Assembly (NCBI RefSeq): GCF_016863315.1
Contig: NZ_BOOQ01000030.1
Span: forward strand, 1 to 64,000
Source: Planotetraspora silvatica
Lineage (GTDB): Bacteria > Actinomycetota > Actinomycetes > Streptosporangiales > Streptosporangiaceae
Direction of reading: 5' to 3'
DNA: 64,000 nucleotides
Part shown: one piece after another, positions 1 to 7,989 of the stretch
Layout: every line of letters starts with the position of its first letter
How positions within the stretch are numbered: the stretch's first letter is position 1
The notes under the pieces: generated by a model
Told to the model about the DNA's origin: nothing
What the model saw: only the letters and a program-made list of their open reading frames with translations
Databases searched by the model: none
Translations under genes and position numbers: made by a program

Positions 1-158
1 GCGCCGCGATCGGTGACCATGTCGCAGCTGATGAGCCTGGAAGGCAACGAGGCGCCGATGTGGCGGAATGATGGTTATCGGGCGGCTGACGTGCGGGGTT
101 TGAGCCCATGGGCAGGGGAAGGTGGTCCTTCAGTCGAACGACCCGGGAGGGATGACCG

Positions 159-374
159 ATGGGTGCAGGAGACAAGATCCACAACAAGGCTCAGGAGGCC
201 GCGGGGAAGGCCAAGGAGATGGCGGGCCGGGCCACCGGCAACGAAGATCTCGAGGCCGAGGGCCGGGCCGACAAGAGCAAGGGCCGGACCAAGCAGGCCG
301 GCGAGAAGGTGAAGGACGCCGCAGGCAAGGCCAAGGATGCCGCGGGCAAGGCCAAGGACGCCTTCAAGAGCTGA
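159..374 (+). CDS. CsbD-family stress protein
   Basis: The product is a 71-residue, very hydrophilic protein made almost only of Lys, Ala, Gly, Asp and Glu. It matches the CsbD family: a GDKIHNKAQEAAGKAKE start and tandem KAKDAAGKAKDA heptad-like repeats at the C terminus, predicted helical. CsbD proteins are general-stress proteins under sigma-B-like control in Firmicutes and Actinobacteria; their biochemical role is unknown. The start at 159 follows a GGGAGG motif about 10 bases upstream. It stands alone and is followed by two hairpins. Family assignment is firm, function is not. Confidence 0.88.
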   Translation: MGAGDKIHNKAQEAAGKAKEMAGRATGNEDLEAEGRADKSKGRTKQAGEKVKDAAGKAKDAAGKAKDAFKS

Positions 375-385
375 CCTCGGCGGCG

Positions 386-406
386 ACGGGGCGCATGTGC
401 CCCCGT
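386..406 (+). terminator. candidate terminator hairpin after csbD-like gene
   Basis: ACGGGGC (386-392) pairs with GCCCCCGT (399-406) across a 6-base loop, with one bulged C. It lies 12 bases after the stop codon. No long T-run follows, as is common in high-GC actinomycetes. Confidence 0.45.
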
Positions 407-453
407 GGATGACTGTGGAATGACTTGTGAACCGGGCCTGGACGGATTCCGGG

Positions 454-475
454 CCCGGCCAGGTCTCTGGCCGGG
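454..475. terminator. perfect 9-bp hairpin between convergent genes
   Basis: CCCGGCCAG (454-462) and CTGGCCGGG (467-475) form a perfect 9-bp stem with a GTCT loop. It sits between the CsbD gene (ends 374) and the convergent small peptide gene (ends 493), so it could terminate transcription from both sides. Confidence 0.6.
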
Positions 476-492
476 GGCCGAGGCGTGGAGCC

Positions 493-618
493 TCAGGCCG
501 CCTGCGGGAAGCCGATGCGGAATCCGGACGTCACGAACGACTGGATCAGGCGCATGAGCAGCGCCTCCAGCATCATTACGACGGCCTTGGCCAGCATCGC
601 GGTAAGAAACTCGGACAC
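493..618 (-). CDS. 41-aa hydrophobic/amphipathic peptide
   Basis: A GTG start at 618 preceded by GAGG at good spacing opens a 41-residue ORF. The sequence begins VSEFLTAMLAKAVVMMLEAL and ends FRIGFPQAA. Residues 4-30 alternate Leu/Met/Val/Ala with occasional Lys, Glu and Arg, as in an amphipathic membrane helix. The reading frame is open further upstream, but only this start has a Shine-Dalgarno and only this part looks protein-like. I recognise no named family. It could be a membrane-active or leader-type peptide. Function unknown. Confidence 0.55.
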   Translation of the reverse strand: MSEFLTAMLAKAVVMMLEALLMRLIQSFVTSGFRIGFPQAA

Positions 619-801
619 TAGATACCTCGTGGCTGGAAAGTTGCATTCCACGGGATACTCTCGCACGAAACTGGCCATATCGGTACAGATATGGTTAACC
701 GATGGTGAACGATCGGCGACCGCCGACTCGATCATCTTTCGACCTCGCCGCTCATCGTCTCGGCCGCGACGGCCGATTCGAGCCCGATTCCCCAGTACGC
801 C

Positions 802-1287
802 CTAACGTGGCGGATCATCGATCTTGAGCTGGTCTCCCGTGTCGGAGATGAAGATGACCAGCAGTTTTGCCGGTCTTGTCCGGCTGGCGTTCTCCGTGAG
901 CACATGGTGCGCTCCCGGCTCCTCGACCCAGTTCTCGCCTCGGTGGTAAGTACGCACCGGCTCGCCACCGAGCTGGCTGCGCACCGTGCCCTCGAGCACG
1001 TACGCGTAAACGAAGGCTTTGCCGTGCCGATGCGGGACAGCGCGTGCAGCGGGCGGGAAGTCCACGATCGCCGAGGTGAACGTCTTGCCCTTGACATTGG
1101 GAAGCGCCTGCTCGAACTGGGGCGACAGTGTCTCGGAGGGTGGCTGCGTGACCATGGCGGCGACCGGCACCTTGTCGGCGACCGGCACCTTGCTGCCGGT
1201 CGTGCGGTCTTCCGTGACACCGCATGCCGGGGCCGCGGTCACCATGCCGGCAGCCAGGAGACTGCTGACAAACCGTACTCGGATCAT
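802..1287 (-). CDS. exported cupin-domain protein
   Basis: This 161-residue protein has an N-terminal signal sequence (about residues 1-22) ending AAPACG; the Cys suggests a lipoprotein, though the lipobox is imperfect (Pro at -2). The rest is a single cupin: VPHRHGKAFVYAYVLEG forms motif 1, with two His as metal ligands, and EEPGAHHVLTENAS forms motif 2. Extracytoplasmic cupins of this kind are mostly of unknown substrate. The segment KVPVADKVPVAAMV just after the Cys is a short duplicated linker. It is monocistronic. Cupin fold is secure, activity is not. Confidence 0.82.
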   Translation of the reverse strand: MIRVRFVSSLLAAGMVTAAPACGVTEDRTTGSKVPVADKVPVAAMVTQPPSETLSPQFEQALPNVKGKTFTSAIVDFPPAARAVPHRHGKAFVYAYVLEGTVRSQLGGEPVRTYHRGENWVEEPGAHHVLTENASRTRPAKLLVIFISDTGDQLKIDDPPR

Positions 1288-1658
1288 GACGACTCTCCCA
1301 TCCTGCTACTCCGACCCGCCGCGCACCGGTCACCGCCGGAAACAGCTCACCTCGGCGCGGTGTCTCGGCCGGGCTGGGCGGAGTCGTCTCGGTACCATGC
1401 CCAGGCATTTCGAACACCTGCCTGGAGCGAGTCCAAGCCTTGGTGATGGTGTGCTCAGGTAGAGGTCGCCCGATCGATCGTCTGTGGGACGCCGCCGGCA
1501 AGGTCGAGATCGAGGCCGCCCACGACGGCAGACGCGGCGGCATCACAATCCGAGGGGCTATCTCGTCGGTAACTACCGAGACGCCGGTTTCACCGCCAGG
1601 AAGTCCCGTCGTGGGCGGGCGGCTGTGACCGCATCATCTCGATCTAGGGAGAGCCGAC
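1288..1658. other. intergenic region, no gene seen
   Basis: These 371 bases separate the divergent cupin and SnoaL genes. Both promoters must lie here. I see no convincing coding sequence; the short ORFs present have neither a Shine-Dalgarno nor protein-like composition. Confidence 0.6.
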
Positions 1659-2093
1659 ATGTCTACAGCTCAGGAAACACGCAACAAGGAGACGTACCGC
1701 CGCTTCCACGACGCCGTCAACAGCGGCGATCTGGGGGTCATCTCGAAGGCGATCGACGAGTTCATTCACCCGGACGGGCGGTTCCACACGGCGGAGCGGA
1801 CCGACGTGACCGCGGTGCAGGCACAAAAGCGCGTATGGGAGATCCTCCTGCGCGCGTTCCCCGACATTCACGTAACGGGGGAGGACCTGATCGCCGAGGG
1901 AGACAAGATCGTCGCTCGGCAGACGGTCACCGGGACCAACTCCGGTGAATACCGGGGCATGCCCGCGACCGGCAAATCCGTCACCTACAACGAGATCTTC
2001 ATCGCCCGCTTCGCCGACGGCCAGGTCACCGACATCTGGGGAGTCGTCGACGTCTACTCACAGCTGCGGCAACTCGGCCTCATCCAGGCGTAG
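1659..2093 (+). CDS. SnoaL-like ester-cyclase family protein
   Basis: This 144-residue protein has the NTF2-like alpha+beta-barrel pattern of the SnoaL/ester cyclase family: N-terminal helix NKETYRRFHDAVNSGD, a central AFPDIHVTGEDLIAEGDKIVARQTVTGT, and the C-terminal strand pair NEIFIARFADGQVTDIWGVVD. Members include polyketide cyclases, but many free-standing actinobacterial homologues act outside known pathways, so no substrate is assigned. The ATG at 1659 follows GGGAGA. A long hairpin follows the gene, so it is probably transcribed alone. Confidence 0.85.
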   Translation: MSTAQETRNKETYRRFHDAVNSGDLGVISKAIDEFIHPDGRFHTAERTDVTAVQAQKRVWEILLRAFPDIHVTGEDLIAEGDKIVARQTVTGTNSGEYRGMPATGKSVTYNEIFIARFADGQVTDIWGVVDVYSQLRQLGLIQA

Positions 2094-2146
2094 TGCCTCG
2101 CCGGCCCACCGAGAGAAAGGGCCCGCCTGAGGGCGACCACTTGTCC

Positions 2147-2186
2147 ACCAGCTCCAAATCCGGAACCGTCCGGGTTTGGAGCTGGT
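2147..2186 (+). terminator. strong 12-bp stem downstream of SnoaL gene
   Basis: ACCAGCTCCAAA (2147-2158) and TTTGGAGCTGGT (2175-2186) are perfectly complementary. The 16-base loop contains a second CCGG...CCGG pairing. The outer sequence GGCGACCA near 2132-2139 could compete for the right arm. Best read as the terminator of the upstream gene; attenuation ahead of the kinase gene is possible but unsupported. Confidence 0.6.
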
Positions 2187-2351
2187 CGCCGCCGAGGTCC
2201 TGCCGTACCTGGAACACGGTGACCAAGGTCCACAAGACTGTCCCCCCGCCGGCGACACATGGATAGTCTTTTCGATGCTCAAGGTCCCTTTATCTGCGAC
2301 AGGTCCGGATAGTGGCTGAATTGTCGCGAGAGCCATCGAAAGGATCGGCGA

Positions 2352-4481
2352 TTGTCCAGTTCGCGCCTCCTCGAACCGGAGCAGCCGGAGCGGATCGGCA
2401 CCTATCGGCTCGTCGGCGTCGTCGGTGAGGGCGGGCAGGGCACGGTGTACCAGGCCGAGTCGCCCACAGGGACCCACGTGGTCATCAAGGTGCTGCACGC
2501 TCGGATGGCCGCCGACGACGACGAGCGCCGCAGGTTCGCCCGGGAAATGGACATCGCCGGTCAGGTGGCGACATTCTGTACCGCCACGGTCATCGACATG
2601 GGGGTGTTCCGTGAGCGTCCCTACATCGTCAGCGAATACATCCCCGGCCCTTCCCTTCATGACCTGATCCAAAGCGATGGGCCACGAACCGGCAGCGGCC
2701 TGGAACGCTTGGCGGTCGCCACGCTGACCGCGCTGGAAGCGATCCACCGGGCGGGAATCGTGCACCGCGATTTCAAACCGGCCAATGTCATCATGGGCCC
2801 CGAGGGGCCGGTGGTCATCGACTTCGGCATCGCCCGGCTGCTGGACCAGGCCACCACTCGGTCGGGGATCGTGGGCACTCCCGCCTACATGGCCCCCGAG
2901 CAGTTCGACGGACGCACCGCCAGCCCGGCCTCCGATGTGTTCAGCTGGGCCGTCACCATGGTGTACGCCGCGACCGGTCACCGCGCCTTTCCGGGGGCCA
3001 CACCGTCGGCGGTGATCCACGGGATCATGACCGGCGAGCCAGAGGTCGGCGGCGTGCCCGATCCGTTGCGGCCACTGGTGCTCTCCTGCCTGGCCAAGGA
3101 CCCCGACGCCCGTCCCACCGTTCAGGAGTTGCTGGCCAGGCTCACCACCAGGTCTCAATCGCCACGGCACGCCCCTGAGGACTCCGCGACTCCTCCCGCC
3201 GGGCCGACGCCCCTTCACGAGCCGGGTCGCGACGCCGACGCCGACGCCGTCAATCCGGCCGCGCCGGCGACCGAACGTGGAGTGACCGGGTTCTACCTGC
3301 GCGGCTATCTGCGGTCGCATACCCCGCTGGCACCTCGGCAGGCCGCTCTGTTCGCCGCCGACCTGGCCGAGCAACTGGCCGTACTGCACGCAGAGGGAAA
3401 GGCGCATGGACCCCTCGATGCCGGGGTGCGGGTGGAGACGACGGATGGACACGCGCGTCCTGTGATCGTCGAAGCCGGGATGCCGGCCGGACGGACCGGC
3501 GGACCCGACGATGTACGTGCGACGGGCATGCTGCTGGCTCATCTGCTCGGATCGCAGACGGACGTTGAGCCGGGGGCGCCGCGGCGCGCTGAAAACGTGC
3601 CCGACGTGCTGTGGTCCCTGGTCACCGCCTGCCTTGAACCTGATCCGGCCGGGCGGCCGACCGCGGCGACTCTGGTACGGCGGCTCCGCGACGCCTCAGC
3701 AGAACTGGCACAGCCCCCGCTTGTCGGCGCGCCCGTCTCCGCGGGGCCCACCGCTGACGGCGGGGTTTCTCCGCTTGCCGCCGTTCCCCGGCCGGGTGTC
3801 GCCTCTGAGCCGACGTCTCCGGGGCGATCACGTGGCCGGAGCAGGAGAGTGGCCGCGGCCGGCGTGGTGCTCGTCGGCGTGGGCGTCGGGATCGGGTTCG
3901 CGGTCGTCGGGCCACCGGATGACGGCAACACCGCGGTCGGCGCGGTGCCGTCCACCTCGGTCGCGGCGCCTTCCGGCACGAGTGCCGCACCTACAGCCCC
4001 GCCTTCGCGTAAGCCGACCGCGTCGTCCCGGAAGACCGCACCGGCCGGATCGACCGCATCACCCGAGTCGACCAAGGCCAAGGCCAGGCATTCCTCGCCT
4101 GCCGTGTCGGTCTCGCCGCAGCAGCCGGGATCACCGGCGCGAACGCCGCCGCCTCCGCCTTCCGGCAGTTCGACCCTGGACGTCAGCACCAACTACGCAT
4201 GGGCTCGCGGGTCTGTTTCCTGGAATGGGACGGCGGGTACCGCGAGCGGCAGGTTGCAGGACACCAAGCAGTACGAGTCTCATTCCTGGCTGCGGGTCGC
4301 CTACAGAGTCGACGTGGGCGGAGTCTGGAAGCTCCACTACGCCCAGCCCGATCCGTACGTCGAAGTCTCGAACGGGCAGTACAAGGACTTCGAGTTCTCG
4401 GTCGGCGGTCCCGCGAAGGACGTGCAGTGGGACGTGTGCTCCAGCCGGAACGACAAGACGTACTGCTCCGGATGGAAGTAG
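2352..4481 (+). CDS. membrane Ser/Thr protein kinase with degenerate second kinase-like domain
   Basis: This is a 709-residue PknB-type kinase from a TTG start at 2352 with AAAGGA upstream. Residues 17-270 form the catalytic domain: glycine loop GEGGQGTVY, Lys46, catalytic HRDFKPAN (138-145; Phe replaces the usual Leu), DFG (157-159) and APE. Residues about 300-450 resemble a kinase C-lobe that has lost its catalytic motifs. A Pro/Ser/Thr-rich linker surrounds a single membrane helix near 500-517. The last ~100 residues, outside the membrane, contain several Trp and two Cys and may sense a ligand. No substrate or phosphatase gene is adjacent. Confidence 0.93.
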   Translation: MSSSRLLEPEQPERIGTYRLVGVVGEGGQGTVYQAESPTGTHVVIKVLHARMAADDDERRRFAREMDIAGQVATFCTATVIDMGVFRERPYIVSEYIPGPSLHDLIQSDGPRTGSGLERLAVATLTALEAIHRAGIVHRDFKPANVIMGPEGPVVIDFGIARLLDQATTRSGIVGTPAYMAPEQFDGRTASPASDVFSWAVTMVYAATGHRAFPGATPSAVIHGIMTGEPEVGGVPDPLRPLVLSCLAKDPDARPTVQELLARLTTRSQSPRHAPEDSATPPAGPTPLHEPGRDADADAVNPAAPATERGVTGFYLRGYLRSHTPLAPRQAALFAADLAEQLAVLHAEGKAHGPLDAGVRVETTDGHARPVIVEAGMPAGRTGGPDDVRATGMLLAHLLGSQTDVEPGAPRRAENVPDVLWSLVTACLEPDPAGRPTAATLVRRLRDASAELAQPPLVGAPVSAGPTADGGVSPLAAVPRPGVASEPTSPGRSRGRSRRVAAAGVVLVGVGVGIGFAVVGPPDDGNTAVGAVPSTSVAAPSGTSAAPTAPPSRKPTASSRKTAPAGSTASPESTKAKARHSSPAVSVSPQQPGSPARTPPPPPSGSSTLDVSTNYAWARGSVSWNGTAGTASGRLQDTKQYESHSWLRVAYRVDVGGVWKLHYAQPDPYVEVSNGQYKDFEFSVGGPAKDVQWDVCSSRNDKTYCSGWK

Positions 4482-4545
4482 CCGCGATCCCGGCGAACCG
4501 GTCGGCGTTCATGGGCGAACGACCGTCTGGCCGACTCGAGCGTCG

Positions 4546-5901
4546 TCACCCGTCACTTGGGCCGTCGTTCAGCAGCGGCAGCCGAAGCACGAACCGGGCA
4601 CCTCGCGGCGAGTCCTCGATCCGAAGGGTTCCGCGGTGGGCGCGGGCGATATCGAGGGAGATCGCAAGACCCAGCCCGCTGCCGCCGGAGTCACGCCGAC
4701 GCCCTTCTTCCAGGCGGATGAATCGTTCGAAGACGCGCTCGCGGTCGGCCGGTGCGATGCCGGCGCCATCGTCGACCACGGCCACGACGGCCTGGCCGTC
4801 CGCGGATTCGACGGAAATCTCGACGCAGGTGTCGGCGTGCCGCCGCGCGTTGCTCAGGAGGTTGTCCACGACGCGGATCAGCTGGATCCGAGAGCCGCGC
4901 ACCCATACCTCGGAGGGCGCGTAGACGTTCACCGGCACACCATGGGCTTGAGCCGCCTCCTCTGTCACGAGAGCACCGAGCTCGATCGACTCGTGCGGCG
5001 CCGGGTCGGCGGCGCGCAGACGGGCCATCAGCAACAGGTCGTCGACGATCGCCTCGAGCCGGTCACAGGCCGCCAGCGCTCCCCGTACGGTGCCGCGGAG
5101 ATCGGCGTCTTCCGGGTAGAGCAGGGCCTCCTCCAGTTGCGTGCGCAGGCCGGCTATCGGTGCTCTGAGCTCATGGGAGGTGGTGGAGGCGAACTGACGT
5201 TGCTGCTCCACCGCCCCTTCCAGCCGGGCCAGGGTTCGATTGGCGGTGTGGGCGAGCAGCGCGATCTCGTCCTTACCCGGGGGCATGGGCACCCGAAGGC
5301 TCAAGTCGCTCACTGTGATCTCGGCCATCCGCGCTCGGATGACCGCGACGGGGCGTAGCGTCCGGCCCACCGCCCACCACGTCGTCCAGGCCGCCGAGCC
5401 CACGATGAGGAGTGCGCCCGCGGCGATGAGGTATTCCAGGCGGTGAGTCGCCAGAATGGACGGCTCGACCGTTCCGGCGTAGACCACTGGAGAGTCCGCC
5501 GCGGGAGTGACTCGGTTGGCCATGAGTATGAGGCATCGATCCTGCGAGCACTCGGTCCGCTTCTGGAGCCGGTCGTCGGCCGGAGGGCGGTGCATGCTCA
5601 CCGGCGGCTTGTTCGCAGCCTCCGGACTGGAGTCCACGACCGTGCCGTGGACGTCGATCAACTGGATGAGGTCGACACCCGCGGAGGCGGGGATCGGATT
5701 CGGAAGGGCGCCGTTGCGCAAGGCCGCACTCCACCGGGCGGCGACTCGCTCGGCCTCGAAGAAGCGGTCGTCCTGGACCCTGTACCGGATCGCCAAGTCG
5801 AGGCTGAGACCGATCGTCATCAGGAGTATCAGCGACAGCGCCGTCGCGAACATCGTGTAGCGCGCTCGTATCGAGTGCAGGGGAGGCACTGGCGTCACCA
5901 T
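4546..5901 (-). CDS. HAMP-containing sensor histidine kinase (orphan)
   Basis: This 451-residue kinase starts at 5901, after GAAGGA; the longer frame lacks a ribosome site. Two membrane helices (about 16-39 and 157-179) flank an extracellular domain with a Cys pair (ECSQDRC). A HAMP linker follows, then a dimerisation helix with the phospho-acceptor His243 (TSHELRAPIAG). The ATP-binding domain has the N box (VDNLLSNARRHA), VDDGAGI and GSGLGLAI. Such kinases normally pair with an OmpR-type response regulator, but none is encoded beside it or anywhere in this window. The soluble kinase at 52693 resembles its catalytic half. Confidence 0.93.
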   Translation of the reverse strand: MVTPVPPLHSIRARYTMFATALSLILLMTIGLSLDLAIRYRVQDDRFFEAERVAARWSAALRNGALPNPIPASAGVDLIQLIDVHGTVVDSSPEAANKPPVSMHRPPADDRLQKRTECSQDRCLILMANRVTPAADSPVVYAGTVEPSILATHRLEYLIAAGALLIVGSAAWTTWWAVGRTLRPVAVIRARMAEITVSDLSLRVPMPPGKDEIALLAHTANRTLARLEGAVEQQRQFASTTSHELRAPIAGLRTQLEEALLYPEDADLRGTVRGALAACDRLEAIVDDLLLMARLRAADPAPHESIELGALVTEEAAQAHGVPVNVYAPSEVWVRGSRIQLIRVVDNLLSNARRHADTCVEISVESADGQAVVAVVDDGAGIAPADRERVFERFIRLEEGRRRDSGGSGLGLAISLDIARAHRGTLRIEDSPRGARFVLRLPLLNDGPSDG

Positions 5902-6153
5902 TCTTCCTTCGGCATCGCCAACTCTTCCCGGCACAGTCCTTCCTCTGGAGGGACGGAGCGTCGTCCATATCGCCGGGGGTCGTGAGCTCGCAGCGAGGCG
6001 CGGTACTTACCGAGAAGCACGGTCCATCGCATCACGGTATGCCGGAAAGCCGCCGCCATGGTGGCCCTGGCACACCCAGGACCCAGGTCTCACCCCCGGC
6101 GAATGCCCTGGTCAGGCAGCATCGGGCATGACCGCTGACACCACGGGCGCCAT

Positions 6154-6270
6154 CTATGGCGTCCCCGCGCGGCCCCGGCGTCGTGCCAGCTCACGATGAC
6201 CGGCCACCAGGCCGTAGGTGACGAACCCTGTCACGATGGCCAGCATCACGACGAGCACATTCTTGATCAA
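6154..6270 (-). CDS. 38-aa single-pass membrane protein
   Basis: A TTG start at 6270 with AGGGG five bases upstream opens a 38-codon ORF. The product starts IKNVLVVMLAIVTGF after the initiator, forms one membrane helix (about residues 4-23) and ends in a basic tail rich in Arg (HRELARRRGRAGTP). The positive tail predicts a cytoplasmic C terminus. No family is recognised and nothing next to it suggests a partner. Support is the ribosome site plus the protein-like hydrophobicity pattern. Confidence 0.45.
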   Translation of the reverse strand: MIKNVLVVMLAIVTGFVTYGLVAGHRELARRRGRAGTP

Positions 6271-6458
6271 ATTGACCCCTGGTGGGCTGCCGAAAGCGAG
6301 CTACTACGCAGATCAGCGTAGGTATGCACTGCCCACTTCTGCGTCTCGCTCAATCCAAGAGACCCTCAAGGGAGATGTCCGCATCTGAGCTGTCAAGGAT
6401 TGAGGCTCCCATGCCCCCTCCGCGAAGGTGGGCGCGGAGGCCGGCGCCGTTGCGACGA

Positions 6459-6800
6459 TCAGGTCGTCGTGGACGGCGACAACGGCCTCGTCGCCATGTC
6501 GTGCTCGGAGAACATGTCCAGGAGGACGCCGATGGGCAGATCCGCCTCAGTCGGATAGCGGAAGCGCTGGTCGGGATTGATCCTGTAGTGGTTGCGGCGC
6601 CCCACCTTGGAGCGTGTCAGATAACCGGCCTCACGCAGGTCGGTCACGATGCCCTGGACCGCACGCTCGGTGATGCCGATGGCATCCGCGATGTCTCGAA
6701 GTCGTGATTCCGGGTCGCGAGCGATCTCCAGCAGGACCCGGGCGTGATGGGTCAGAAAGGTCCACGAGGAGGTACGGGCGTCGACGCTATCCGCGGCCAT
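6459..6800 (-). CDS. winged-helix (MarR/ArsR-like) regulator
   Basis: The 113-residue product begins at 6800, where GAGAGGTG lies just upstream; a longer frame exists without a ribosome site. Residues about 15-75 form a winged helix: LLEIARDPESRLRDIADAIGI, the recognition helix TERAVQGIVTDLREAGYL and the wing TRSKVGRRNHYRIN. Actinobacterial proteins of this size and pattern are usually annotated MarR or helix-turn-helix. It is divergent from the STAS gene at 7077 across an AT-rich segment, so it may control itself and that gene (inference). Confidence 0.82.
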   Translation of the reverse strand: MAADSVDARTSSWTFLTHHARVLLEIARDPESRLRDIADAIGITERAVQGIVTDLREAGYLTRSKVGRRNHYRINPDQRFRYPTEADLPIGVLLDMFSEHDMATRPLSPSTTT

Positions 6801-6879
6801 TTCACACCTCTCGGCCATCCAGCAGAGGCCCGGAACTTGTGGAACGGACACAATACCCCGACCGCCACTACCAGAAGAA

Positions 6880-6925
6880 CTATACCGGAAATATCTTTCG
6901 CATATATTCGTTCTGGTGTTAGAGT
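6880..6925. promoter_or_regulatory. AT-rich promoter-like segment
   Basis: In an otherwise GC-rich region, 6880-6925 is AT-rich (GGAAATATCTTTCGCATATATTCG) with an imperfect GAAATAT/ATATTC symmetry. It lies between the divergent winged-helix regulator and the STAS gene and is the best candidate for their promoters and operator. Confidence 0.35.
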
Positions 6926-7076
6926 TGGGCCGCCGAAGTCAGCGAGCATGTGGGCCGTGGAAGCGGCAGGGGTCACATGCCTGTCGTGCAGCGTCAGTCT
7001 GTCCGGGCCGGTTCGCGGAGCCCGCGGCGAAGCCGAATGTGGAACACAACCGTCAGCGACCGGCTCAGGGGCATCC

Positions 7077-7436
7077 GTGACGACAAACCCCGAAGACACC
7101 ACACCAGGCGGCCGGATGGCCGCCGAGCAAGTCGACGCTGTGCTCTATCTCGATCGCCATCTCCGCATCACCTACAGCCCGTGCACGGGCCTCATCCAGC
7201 TGATCGGCGAGCTCGACGCCAGCAACGCCCCGGCGGTCGCCAAGACCCTGACACAAGCCGCACCGGGGGAGAACGTTCTAGCCATCGACTCCGCCCAGCT
7301 CGACTTCGTCGACCTCGCCGGACTGCGCATGCTGCTCCGCTTATGCCGCGACGGCTCAGCTCGACTGACCGTCATGCCACCCCGCATGATTCGCCTGATC
7401 GATCTTCTGGACCCGGCGCATGGCCCCGGGCTCTGA
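7077..7436 (+). CDS. STAS-domain protein lacking the phosphorylation Ser
   Basis: This 119-residue protein starts at the GTG at 7077, after AGGGG. It has the SpoIIAA-like STAS pattern: LIQLIGELDASNAPAVAKTL, then IDSAQLDFVDLAGLRMLLRL. In SpoIIAA-type antagonists the loop reads D-S-x-G and the Ser is phosphorylated by the anti-sigma kinase; here it is D-L-A-G, so that switch is missing. It may bind its partner constitutively or have another role. The gene contains an in-frame TTA codon (7341-7343), rare in such genomes and often bldA-dependent. Confidence 0.8.
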   Translation: MTTNPEDTTPGGRMAAEQVDAVLYLDRHLRITYSPCTGLIQLIGELDASNAPAVAKTLTQAAPGENVLAIDSAQLDFVDLAGLRMLLRLCRDGSARLTVMPPRMIRLIDLLDPAHGPGL

Positions 7437-7759
7437 GCGTCACCTGCCGTCAAGCGGGAGGCAACGCCAAGTCCTTGATTCTCTTCAGCGTGCGCTGCTC
7501 TTCCACCGGACGGCGGTCGGCGTACGCGTATGCGAACGAGCGCCCTCGACGACGTCGAACGATTCCGGGTTCGGCGAGGTCGCTGGACCGCAGTTCGGCC
7601 ATGTAGGTTCGGCTGCCTCCGCGCAGTGCGGTCTCGCGCCAGTGGCAGGGCCGCTTGCCGAAGGCATCGGGCGGACCGCGGTGCGGCGGGCCGGGTGAAA
7701 ACGAGCAGGACGGCGGCCGGCTGACGCCGGCCGCCGTTAGTCCGTTGTCAGGGTGATTT
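7437..7759. other. intergenic region with terminator only
   Basis: Between the convergent STAS and GPGG genes I find no convincing gene in 7437-7709. The last part holds the 12-bp hairpin listed separately. Confidence 0.5.
7710..7737. terminator. perfect 12-bp hairpin between convergent genes
   Basis: ACGGCGGCCGGC (7710-7721) and GCCGGCCGCCGT (7726-7737) form a perfect 12-bp stem with a TGAC loop, 23 bases beyond the stop of the minus-strand GPGG gene. On that strand a short T-run (CGTTTTC) follows about ten bases later. This is one of the clearest terminators in the window. Confidence 0.75.
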
Positions 7760-7909
7760 CTATGGATTGAAGATGCTGACGCCTCCGGGGCCGACGAGGA
7801 ACCCGAGGACGATGAGGACGATCCCCCAGAGGATGTCCCGGCGGGCCAGGATGACGTAGATCCCGGCGATCACGAGTACGACGGCGATGAGCCAGAGGAG
7901 TGTAGCCAT
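7760..7909 (-). CDS. GPGG-motif small membrane protein
   Basis: This 49-residue protein starts at 7909 after GGAGGG. Two membrane segments (about 3-21 and 26-39) flank ARRDILWG, and the C terminus reads GFLVGPGGVSIFNP. The GPGG motif at the end of two short membrane helices defines a widespread actinobacterial small-protein family of unknown function. It lies between STAS genes and ends at the strong hairpin at 7710-7737. Confidence 0.85.
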   Translation of the reverse strand: MATLLWLIAVVLVIAGIYVILARRDILWGIVLIVLGFLVGPGGVSIFNP

Positions 7910-7989
7910 GGCCCTCCGCTGCCCTCACACATGACCTCATAACATCCGCAGGTCGCCTAGATCGGCACCGATCAGGATGGCTTCTTCTG

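Noticed and set aside
13-158. End of a gene at the left edge of the window
   Set aside because: Short open frames run in from the edge, but none has recognisable protein sequence, so no partial gene is claimed.
1440-1628. 62-codon ORF between the cupin and SnoaL genes
   Set aside because: No Shine-Dalgarno, no domain, and composition typical of a chance frame in GC-rich DNA.
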